The translations under genes and the position numbers were made by a program. A stretch of 32,237 nucleotides of DNA from an uncultured Lachnospiraceae bacterium (GTDB lineage Bacteria > Bacillota > Clostridia > Lachnospirales > Lachnospiraceae): positions 1 to 32,237 of the forward strand of contig CATJBQ010000039.1 in the NCBI GenBank assembly GCA_949738465.1, written 5' to 3'. The notes under the pieces are model-generated. The model made no database searches. It was not told where the DNA came from and worked only from the letters and a program-made list of their open reading frames with translations. Positions 23,849-30,634 of this stretch are shown one piece after another; position 1 is the first letter of the stretch, and every line of letters begins with the position of its first letter.

Positions 23849-24439
23849 CTATTTTCTGGTGTCTGTCTTAAGCTCCAGATACAGAACCTCCTGGGGCGTC
23901 AGCTTCACGTTCAAAGCGCCCAGGGAAGATTCCATCTCGGCCCGGTTGGCCGCGCCGATCACCGGAAATGCGTTCAAGGGGCTGTCAAGCACATAGGCCA
24001 TGGCCACCTCATCCAAGGGGCCTGTGCCGTAATACTGGCCCGCCGGCTGGACGATCAGGTTGATGCCGTCGCACTCGGCCAAAGCGTCGATGGCCTGCTG
24101 CTCGTAGGCGAAGATCGCCGGGTGATTCCGCTTATCCTGGGAGCCCACATGATGGGAAAACATGCCGGTAATCCGCCGGATTCCCCGCTCATACGCAAAC
24201 TCCTTAAAATTTGTCATAGATCCGAAGGCATTCTGGATGCTGGGCACGGAAAATACCATAAGCTCAATTCCTTGAAAGCCCGCCCCGGCAAAATACCGGA
24301 GGATCTTATCCCAGTCCTGATAATAGTAAGCCGCCCCGAAATCTCCCATATACCACTCGTCAAAATTGTTAATCTGCTTGTAGTTGATATTCCCCCAGAG
24401 ATTGGTCATATAAGTGTAGTTGATATTCCGTTTCTCCAT
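23849..24439 (-). pseudogene. In-frame chimera: TIM-barrel isomerase front, aldo/keto reductase tail
   Basis: 196 residues in one open frame. Residues 1 to about 138 are the first half of a xylose-isomerase-like TIM barrel (FGAAYYYQDWDKILRYF, FQGIELMVFSVPS, GMFSHHVGSQD). From about residue 143 the sequence is the typical end of an aldo/keto reductase (VAMAYVLDSPLNAFPVIGAA then MESSLGALNVKLTPQEV). The junction is near 24002-24026. The rest of the isomerase and most of the reductase are missing, so neither fold is complete, and a functional product is unlikely even though the frame is intact. The ATG overlaps the stop of the upstream isomerase gene by one base (TAATG). Best explained as a deletion joining two adjacent genes. 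Confidence 0.82.
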
Positions 24440-25431
24440 TACTGCACCTCCCCTGCCGCATAATGTTTCTCCAGGTGATTCCAGAAGGTCCGCATCCTTA
24501 AGATGCCCTTGGGGATATCCAGGGAATACTTGGAATCCAGGACCACCGGCCCGTCAAACCCTGCTTTTTTCAAAATCCCGTACAGTTTCGCAAAATCCAT
24601 CTGCCCGTACCCTAAGTCATAGTACACTCTCTGCTGCGCCCCGTCCTGGGGAAACTCCGGTGAAATGGTCCGGTATACGTCCAGCCCATCCACGAATTTC
24701 GTATCGGTAAAGCACACGGCCCTGGCCTGCCCGGCGTATGTTTCAAAAAAGCTGACATAATCTGCCCCGGCTATGTACAGGTGGGCCGGATCCGGCGCAT
24801 AGGATACCAAACTACTGTCCACCCGATCCAGAAACGCATCGATTCGCGCCCCCCGCATCAGCGTCCAGTATTCGTTGCGGACCGCCAGATTGATTCCGCA
24901 TTTCCTGCAGTTCTCTCCGATCCGGTTCATACACGATGCCGCGTCGTCCAGAAACTGCTCCTTCCTTCCCTCATCCGATCCAAAGGCCTGATCCAGGAAT
25001 CCGATCCCCGGTGTGGGCGACACCAGAAGAGTACTGCCCTTCATCTCTGCCAACGCCTCCGTAACATCCTGGGCATGATCGTAAAATGCATCGAAAAACT
25101 TCTCTATGGGGAGCCCCGTCTCAAAGAGACTGTTGAACTGGCTCTGGGCAGAGATCCCGATCACTTCCACATTCTCCACACCCTTATCGTTGAGATAATT
25201 CAAATACCCCTGGGGGGAGCCAAAACGCGTCTTAATGGATGCCGTACAGATGGGGTCGCCATTTCTTGACACATTCTCGGTGTTGGGCACCATCGGGATC
25301 ATAATGGACCGAAAGCCTGCCGCCGAAACCATATCCGTCAGCTCATCCCAATACCATTTGGCCGCCCTCAAAAAGGCGCCCGGCCCGCTGGTATCGGCAT
25401 TCACAATGCCGAAGCTTGCTACTGCTTTCAT
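24439..25431 (-). CDS. TIM-barrel sugar isomerase/epimerase-type protein
   Basis: 330 residues from the ATG at 25429-25431, chosen because AAGGAGG lies 8 bases upstream; an ATG ten codons earlier lacks a site. Xylose-isomerase-like TIM barrel, with strand and loop motifs such as STLLVSPTPGIGF, INLAVRNEYWTLMRG, SYAPDPAHLYIAG, AVCFTDTKFVDG and PVVLDSKYS. Several positions that are Glu/His/Asp metal ligands in relatives appear changed (for example NEYW, LDSKYS), so the active site may differ. It probably acts on a keto-sugar or sugar acid. First gene of the leftward cluster, with a strong promoter at 25497-25525, coupled to the chimeric gene downstream. The specific substrate is unknown. Confidence 0.82.
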   Translation of the reverse strand: MKAVASFGIVNADTSGPGAFLRAAKWYWDELTDMVSAAGFRSIMIPMVPNTENVSRNGDPICTASIKTRFGSPQGYLNYLNDKGVENVEVIGISAQSQFNSLFETGLPIEKFFDAFYDHAQDVTEALAEMKGSTLLVSPTPGIGFLDQAFGSDEGRKEQFLDDAASCMNRIGENCRKCGINLAVRNEYWTLMRGARIDAFLDRVDSSLVSYAPDPAHLYIAGADYVSFFETYAGQARAVCFTDTKFVDGLDVYRTISPEFPQDGAQQRVYYDLGYGQMDFAKLYGILKKAGFDGPVVLDSKYSLDIPKGILRMRTFWNHLEKHYAAGEVQ

Positions 25432-25496
25432 GCGAAAACCCTCCTTTTTGCTATTTTTCATGGTTTATTTTTATTGACTTTGCCTTCTGTAATTCT

Positions 25497-25525
25497 AAAA
25501 TACAACATTTCTTTTTAAATGTCAA
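25497..25525 (-). promoter_or_regulatory. Promoter upstream of the isomerase cluster
   Basis: Leftward TTGACA (complement of 25520-25525) and TATTTT (complement of 25497-25502) are separated by 17 bases in a very AT-rich region. Transcription would start near 25490, giving a leader of about 60 bases. Confidence 0.7.
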
Positions 25526-25571
25526 TAGTAATAATAAGACTTTATTTAAATATTTTATTAAGTGGGTCAAA

Positions 25572-25610
25572 AAGACCGCTGTCTTCTTTTTTCCAGAGGA
25601 CAGCGGTCTT
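25572..25610 (-). terminator. Terminator after the flavin reductase-rubredoxin gene
   Basis: A 12-bp stem (25572-25583/25599-25610) is followed leftward by a T-run. It insulates the downstream isomerase promoter from read-through. Confidence 0.88.
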
Positions 25611-25647
25611 AGAAAGCGGAACGCAAGGTTCTCATATGTGGATGCAT

Positions 25648-26265
25648 TCAGACGGTGATCTTCTCAAAATCGGATGCGGGGTGCTTGCACAGCGGACAGG
25701 AAAAATCCGCCGGGAGCTCCTCGCCCTCGTAAATATAGCCGCACACGGTACAGCGCCATGCGGTCTTCCCGGTGGACGGCTGCTGATCCGGCTTCGGTTT
25801 GATCTCGGACTGATAGTAGGCGTAGGTTGCCGACGGCTCCTGGGAAAGCACCTCCATATCCTCCACAGCGGCAATAAACAGCATATGGCTGCCTAAATCG
25901 ATCGTCTGCTCCACGGCTGCGCTGATATAAGCGTTGGTCCCGGCGGTTACATAGCAGAGGCCGTTCGCGCTGCGCTCATAGTCCTGGTAGGAGGCAAACT
26001 TGTCCACATCCCGGCCAGACTGGAACCCAAAGTGCCGGAAAGTATCGAAGCCGGCCGCCTCACTGAGAATGGAGAGATTGAATTTGCCGCTCTTCTCCAC
26101 AAGCTCCCTGGTAAAATTCGTCTTGTTGACTGCGATACTGATGCGGTTTGGCTCACTGGTCACCTGAATGCCGGTGTTGATAATGCAGCCGCCATCCTTC
26201 CCCTCAAAAGCGGAGGTAAGTACAAACAGCCCGTAGCTCAACTTATACATTGCTTTTTTATCCAT
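25648..26265 (-). CDS. Flavin reductase domain fused to rubredoxin (high-molecular-weight rubredoxin)
   Basis: 205 residues from the ATG at 26263-26265, which has AGGAGG 7 bases upstream; a longer frame beginning ten codons earlier has no such site. The N-terminal FMN-binding flavin-reductase domain (about 1-155; INTGIQVTSEPNRISIAVNK, RHFGFQSGRD, HMLFIAAVEDMEVL) is followed by a Gln/Pro linker. A C-terminal rubredoxin-like domain comes last, WRCTVCGYIYEG and SCPLCKHPASDFE, with all four Cys iron ligands. Known relatives in clostridia and acetogens take electrons from NAD(P)H or flavodiiron partners to reduce oxygen, NO or peroxide, so a role in oxidative stress defence in an anaerobe is likely. 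It is monocistronic, with a promoter at 26315-26343 and a terminator at 25572-25610. Confidence 0.9.
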   Translation of the reverse strand: MDKKAMYKLSYGLFVLTSAFEGKDGGCIINTGIQVTSEPNRISIAVNKTNFTRELVEKSGKFNLSILSEAAGFDTFRHFGFQSGRDVDKFASYQDYERSANGLCYVTAGTNAYISAAVEQTIDLGSHMLFIAAVEDMEVLSQEPSATYAYYQSEIKPKPDQQPSTGKTAWRCTVCGYIYEGEELPADFSCPLCKHPASDFEKITV

Positions 26266-26314
26266 AAAAAGGCCTCCTTTTCCATTGAAATACATTTTCT
26301 ATCTTTATTGGAAT

Positions 26315-26343
26315 ATCATAACATTCCTTTCTGCTTTTTTCAA
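26315..26343 (-). promoter_or_regulatory. Promoter of the flavin reductase-rubredoxin gene
   Basis: Leftward TTGAAA (complement of 26338-26343) and TATGAT (complement of 26315-26320) with a 17-base spacer; start expected near 26308. Confidence 0.65.
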
Positions 26344-26405
26344 TTACCAGAAAAGGAATATTTCTCTTTTGCCTTGCGAAAGGCCTTGTGATATCATAAT
26401 TTCTG

Positions 26406-26640
26406 TTACCTCCAACCGCGAGAGCGGCTTTGGACGGTATGACGTGATGCTGGAGCCCAAAAATATAAAAGACACTGTCTATATTCTGGAATTCAAGGTA
26501 CACGATCCGGAGGATGAGGATACCCTGGCGGATACAGTGGCCTCCGCCCTTGCCCAAATCGAGGAAAAGGGATATGCAATGTTTCTTCTGGCAAAGGAGA
26601 ATCCCTGCCGGATTGAAAAATTTCTTTCAAAATTTTCTTT
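26406..26640 (+). pseudogene. Duplicated C-terminal fragment of the AAA/PD-(D/E)XK gene
   Basis: About 190 bases from 26406 match 14050-14239 with roughly 16 differences (about 92% identity) and encode the PD-(D/E)XK core (GFGRYDVML, YILEFKVHD, DTLADTVASALAQIEEKGYA). No N-terminal ATPase domain, start or ribosome-binding site is present. Near 26597 one extra base relative to the intact gene shifts the frame, so the normal end is lost. It is either the remnant of a second full-length paralogue or a product of recombination between copies. Several changes are at third codon positions, which suggests the copy evolved as a coding gene before it was truncated. Confidence 0.85.
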
Positions 26641-26658
26641 CTTTCGTCCAAAAAATCC

Positions 26659-26687
26659 TTGCATAATTCGGGGTTCGTGTGTATACT
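26659..26687 (+). promoter_or_regulatory. Strong promoter before the structured repeat array
   Basis: TTGCAT (26659-26664) and TATACT (26682-26687) are 17 bases apart. The expected start is near 26694, directly in front of the hairpins at 26700-26714 and the repeats at 26745-26847. Confidence 0.65.
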
Positions 26688-26744
26688 ATAGGTAGTAGGT
26701 GGGCTATAAGCCCATCATGTGGGCTGACACATAAATCCGAATTA

Positions 26745-26847
26745 CTTTCCGGACTCCGGGTGCCGGACAGTTGGCTGGCAACAGAAAAACCAGTATTTCT
26801 TATCGGACTCTGGGTGCCGATCAGTTGGCGGACAACAGAAAAATCAG
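26745..26847 (+). repeat. Two-unit 54-bp-period tandem repeat with compensatory changes
   Basis: Units are 26745-26793 and 26799-26847. Stem arms are 26748-26752/26763-26767 in unit 1 and 26802-26806/26817-26821 in unit 2. Second-hairpin arms are 26770-26773/26779-26782 and 26824-26827/26833-26836. An A-tract (CAACAGAAAAA) follows each second hairpin. The period is a multiple of three, but no start codon with a ribosome-binding site supports translation. Confidence 0.8.
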
Positions 26848-26851
26848 CCAT

Positions 26852-26894
26852 AAAAGGAGGGTGCTATCCGCTACGGCAGATTGACCTTCCTTTT
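26852..26894 (+). terminator. Terminator-like or Shine-Dalgarno-masking hairpin after the repeats
   Basis: AAAAGGAGGGT (26852-26862) pairs with ACCTTCCTTTT (26884-26894) over 11 bp with one G-U pair; the descending arm ends in four Ts followed by an AT-rich stretch. It would be a leaky terminator. The ascending arm also looks like a Shine-Dalgarno but has no start codon at a usable distance. Confidence 0.45.
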
Positions 26895-26957
26895 GAATTT
26901 ATAATTCTGAAAATATGCTATCTACTATGCATCTTCCACACAAAAGGATCATTTACT

Positions 26958-27299
26958 ATGACAAAGCAACAGGCAATCACTGCTATCAGCAAATATGCAA
27001 AGCAATATTTTACAGGTGTTACTCCTCGCGCCGGATTAGGTGCGAATGACTTCTACCGCCGCGCCGTAAACAGCCAGCTAAGCGAACATGACTTCTCCTT
27101 CAAAAATCCAGGCACGGTTGAATTAAAACTCCAGATAATGGATGTCATCATGAATATCGATACCAGAGCACGAATGATCGGGAACTATGCTGGCCCCCGC
27201 ATAGAGCTGTATACCGAAAAGGTTACCGGCACCACAACCGCCTGCCTTGGCTTAATTTCCAAAGGTGACTGCTACATCCCAAATAGTGTACTTTTTTAA
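26958..27299 (+). CDS. Small PBECR4-like (nuclease-fold) protein, probably shortened
   Basis: 113 residues, starting at the ATG with AAGGAT about 9 bases upstream. The pattern YFTGV..ANDFYRRAV, LSEHDFSFKNPGTVELKLQI, DVIMNIDTRARMIGNYAG, LYTEKVTG and YIPNSVL agrees with my recollection of the PBECR4 domain of the barnase/EndoU/colicin/RelE-like nuclease group. Those proteins usually have about 30 more residues between the opening helix (AITAISKYAKQY) and the FTGV strand and continue past the IPN motif. This copy therefore seems to have an internal in-frame loss and an early stop at 27297-27299. The assignment is from memory of the motif and is not certain. The structured RNA candidate lies immediately upstream on the same strand. 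Confidence 0.6.
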   Translation: MTKQQAITAISKYAKQYFTGVTPRAGLGANDFYRRAVNSQLSEHDFSFKNPGTVELKLQIMDVIMNIDTRARMIGNYAGPRIELYTEKVTGTTTACLGLISKGDCYIPNSVLF

Positions 27300-27452
27300 A
27301 TTTATACTCCATTCGGGGAGTTTGGACCAATTCCTCTAAAATTGTCAAATTATTGCGAAATCTGCTTGCGCGCATTCCTATATGATGTTAAAATAGTTTT
27401 GGATTGTGCAATCATTTTATGTAAAAAATGCCATCCGGAAAAGTACACATTT
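27300..27452. other. AT-rich intergenic gap, no gene seen
   Basis: The gap lies between the convergent small ORF and recombinase gene. An open TTG-initiated frame from 27342 with two CxxC pairs has no ribosome-binding site and runs into antisense of the recombinase, so it is not called. No strong terminator or recombination site repeat was found. Confidence 0.5.
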
Positions 27453-28214
<762 letters not shown>

Positions 28215-29489
28215 TCACACAAAATACGCCTCCATCACCCGAAGCGTCTCCATCAACTGCAGCTCCGTATGGGCCATGGACAAAAACATCGCCTCAAACT
28301 GGGCCGGCGCCAGATAAATCCCGTGCTCCAGCATATAATTGCAGTAATCCGCGTACTTTCCCGTATCCGAGGTCTTAGCGCTCTCATAATCAGACACCTC
28401 CTGGTCCGTAAAAAAAATACAGCCCAGCGAACCGATATGATTCACCTGATACGAAAGCCCCGCCGATGCGATCCGCTGCCGGATCCCCTCAAAAAAATCA
28501 TCCGCCGTATCGTTGAGCTTCTGGTAACTCTCCGGAAAATCCCGCAGGATCGAAAGCTGGCTCAGCCCTGCCGCCATGGCCACCGGATTGCCGCTTAAGG
28601 TTCCCGCCTGGTACACGCCGCCCAGGGGCGCCACCAGCTCCATGATCTCACGCTTTCCGCCGTAAGCTCCCACCGGCATCCCGCCGCCGATAATTTTTCC
28701 AAAGGTGGTGAGATCCGGGTACACGCCGAAAAACCCCTGGGCCCCTGCCGGGCACAGCCGAAAGCCTGTGATCACCTCGTCAAAAATCAAAAGCGCCCCG
28801 TACTGGTCGCAGATTTCCCGAAGCCCCTCCAGAAATCCCTCACGGGGCAGCACCACACCCATGTTGGCGGCCACCGGCTCCACAATCACGGCGGCGATCT
28901 CCTCCCCGCACCGCACAAAATGCTCCCTTACGCTCTCCAGATCATTGTATCTGGCCGACAAGGTATCGCCGGTGCAGCCGGCCGGCACTCCCAGGCTGTC
29001 CGGCACTCCCGCCATCATGACGCCGGATCCCGCTTTCACCAAAAGGCCGTCCGAATGACCGTGATAGCAGCCGGTAAACTTGATGATCTTATCCCGCCCG
29101 GTATAGCCCCTGGCCACCCGGATGGCGCTCATCACCGCCTCCGTTCCGGAATTGACCATCCGGACCATTTCCACCGAAGGGACCATATCGCAGACCAGCT
29201 TCGCCATCTCCACCTCCGCCGCCGTAGCCGCGCCAAAGCTTAACCCCCGCTCCACGGCTTCCGTCACCTGCTCCCGCACTTCCGGATGGTTGTGGCCCAG
29301 GATCATGGGCCCCCAGGAGCCGATAAAGTCAACGTATTCCTTCCCCTCCTCATCCCAGAGCCTGCTCCCGTCCGCCCGGGCAATAAAACGGGGACAGGAG
29401 CCGATGGAGCCAAAAGCACGCACCGGAGAGTTGACCCCTCCCGGAATATATTTTACCGCTTCCTCATATAATAATCTATTTTTTTCCAT
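28215..29489 (-). CDS. hemL: Glutamate-1-semialdehyde 2,1-aminomutase
   Basis: 424-aa PLP enzyme converting glutamate-1-semialdehyde to 5-aminolevulinate in the C5 tetrapyrrole pathway; cytosolic homodimer. It begins KYIPGGVNSPVRAFGSIG, the standard HemL opening. NSGTEAVMSAIRVARGYTGR binds the cofactor phosphate region, LLIFDEVITGFR holds the Asp contacting the PLP nitrogen, and FGKIIGGGMPVGAYGG contains the Schiff-base Lys at 265. Length is normal for the family. Last gene of the hem operon, 43 bases after hemB, with AGAAAGGA upstream of the ATG. Gene order suggests hemA lies upstream of hemC outside the window (inferred). Confidence 0.97.
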   Translation of the reverse strand: MEKNRLLYEEAVKYIPGGVNSPVRAFGSIGSCPRFIARADGSRLWDEEGKEYVDFIGSWGPMILGHNHPEVREQVTEAVERGLSFGAATAAEVEMAKLVCDMVPSVEMVRMVNSGTEAVMSAIRVARGYTGRDKIIKFTGCYHGHSDGLLVKAGSGVMMAGVPDSLGVPAGCTGDTLSARYNDLESVREHFVRCGEEIAAVIVEPVAANMGVVLPREGFLEGLREICDQYGALLIFDEVITGFRLCPAGAQGFFGVYPDLTTFGKIIGGGMPVGAYGGKREIMELVAPLGGVYQAGTLSGNPVAMAAGLSQLSILRDFPESYQKLNDTADDFFEGIRQRIASAGLSYQVNHIGSLGCIFFTDQEVSDYESAKTSDTGKYADYCNYMLEHGIYLAPAQFEAMFLSMAHTELQLMETLRVMEAYFV

Positions 29490-29532
29490 TTCTCGTTTTG
29501 TCCTTTCTGATTTGGCCTATTTGCCCTCACAG

Positions 29533-30615
29533 CTATAAAACCCCCTCATCCATAAACCGCGCCAGCTCCTGGGCAAAATACGTAATATAAATATCCGCCC
29601 CGGCCCGGTATGCGCCCACTGCCATCTCCCGCAGGATCCCGGCCTCATCCACAAATCCTGCTCCAGCGGCAGCCTTCACCATCGCATACTCTCCGCTGAC
29701 GCTGTAGGCCGCCAGAGGCAGGCGGGTGGCGTCCTTCACCTCCCGGATCAGGTCGCCGTAAGCCATGGCCGGCTTCACCATCAGGATATCGGCCCCCTCC
29801 GCCACATCCAGAAGCGCCTCTTTCACAGCCTCCCGGCGGTTGTGGAAATCCATCTGGTAGGTTTTCCGGTCGCCGAAGGCCGGCGCGGAACCCGCCGCGT
29901 CCCGGAAGGGCCCATAGAAGGAGGAGGCGAATTTCACCGAATAGGCCATAATCGGAACATCCTCATAATGGTTCGCATCCAGCATTTTTCGGATCGCTGC
30001 CACCCGGCCGTCCATCATATCCGAGGGGGCCACCAGGTCGGCCCCCGCCTGCACCTGGGACAAAGCCGTTTTCGCCAGAAGCTCCAACGTCTTATCATTG
30101 TCCACATCATATGCGTCGCCATTTTCCGCGCCGCCTCTGCCGCACGCATCCACGCCGCCTCTGCCACACCCATCCGCGCCGCATCCACAGGAAGCAGGCC
30201 CCACAGGCCTTCTCCTTCGCAGCACGCCGCAGTGGCCGTGGGAGGTATATTCACACAGACACACATCGCCCATCAGGTACAACTGGGGGCAGACCTCCTT
30301 CGCCTTGCAAAATCCCCGCTGCACAATCCCGTCCTGGGCATAAGCCCCGCTTCCCAGTTCATCCTTCTGGGCGGGAATCCCAAACAGCATGACATTTGTC
30401 ACACCGCCATCCGCCAACTGGATCAGCTTTTCCTCCATCCGGTCCACACTGTAGCGGTACTGGCCCGGCATGGAAGGGATTTCCTCCTTGATATTGCTTC
30501 CCTCCACCACGAACATGGGATACACCAGGGAGGATTTGTCCATCCTGGTCTCCCGCACCATTTTACGCAACCGCTCGTCGCCCCGCAGACGGCGGGGCCT
30601 CACACGCATTTCCAT
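29533..30615 (-). CDS. hemB: Porphobilinogen synthase with Gly/Cys-rich insertion
   Basis: Condenses two 5-aminolevulinate molecules to porphobilinogen. Schiff-base lysines are visible at about 228 (AYSVKFASSFYGPFRDA) and 281 (ILMVKPAMAYGD). Zinc-type cysteines are in DVCLCEYTSHGHCG (about 117-130), and the family signature VAPSDMMDGRVAAIR is intact. Normally HCGV is followed within a few residues by VDNDxTLELL. Here about 37 extra residues (about 132-169) rich in Gly, Cys, Ala and Arg intervene, raising the length to 360 from the usual 320-330. The insertion is encoded by a 24-bp-period repeat. All catalytic segments are otherwise intact, so the enzyme may still work. It lies 19 bases after cobA/hemD in the operon. 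Confidence 0.95.
   Translation of the reverse strand: MEMRVRPRRLRGDERLRKMVRETRMDKSSLVYPMFVVEGSNIKEEIPSMPGQYRYSVDRMEEKLIQLADGGVTNVMLFGIPAQKDELGSGAYAQDGIVQRGFCKAKEVCPQLYLMGDVCLCEYTSHGHCGVLRRRRPVGPASCGCGADGCGRGGVDACGRGGAENGDAYDVDNDKTLELLAKTALSQVQAGADLVAPSDMMDGRVAAIRKMLDANHYEDVPIMAYSVKFASSFYGPFRDAAGSAPAFGDRKTYQMDFHNRREAVKEALLDVAEGADILMVKPAMAYGDLIREVKDATRLPLAAYSVSGEYAMVKAAAGAGFVDEAGILREMAVGAYRAGADIYITYFAQELARFMDEGVL
30109..30222 (-). repeat. Repeat-bearing insertion inside hemB
   Basis: Units of 24 bp at 30128-30151 and 30152-30175, followed by a partial unit from 30176, differ by few bases. On the coding strand they give alternating blocks like CGRGGVDA, with a cysteine in each unit. The insertion keeps the reading frame and sits directly after the third zinc-ligand cysteine of HemB, in the lid region over the active site. 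It probably arose by slippage expansion of a short GC-rich segment. Confidence 0.8.
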
Positions 30616-30634
30616 TACTTATCCTCCCTCGTTC

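Larger units (their letters stand above)
26694..26894 (+). ncRNA. Candidate structured RNA: two tandem units plus terminator-like hairpin
   Basis: A transcript from the promoter at 26659-26687 would contain four parts. First, a 6-bp hairpin TGGGCT/AGCCCA (26700-26714), whose 3' arm can also pair with a second TGGGCT at 26720-26725. Then two 49-base units with period 54 at 26745-26793 and 26799-26847 (about 41 of 49 identical). Last, a terminator-like stem (26852-26862/26884-26894). Each unit holds a 5-bp stem with a 10-base loop and a second hairpin GTTG/CAAC with a 5-base loop. In the first stem, two base pairs change together between units (TCCGG/CCGGA versus ATCGG/CCGAT), which is direct evidence for selection on pairing. 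The RNA may be an antitoxin RNA, a regulatory leader or an sRNA; the family is not recognised. Confidence 0.5.

Noticed and set aside
26745..26847. CRISPR array
   Set aside because: Only two units, adjacent with no unique spacers of constant length, internal hairpins unlike CRISPR repeats, and no cas genes nearby.
26679..26957. Translation of the repeat region in frame with the small ORF (18-residue repeats)
   Set aside because: There is no Shine-Dalgarno before the upstream ATG, which would lie inside the promoter at 26659-26687. Paired compensatory changes fit RNA structure better than a protein repeat. The opposite-strand frame at 26627-26851 is rejected for the same reasons.
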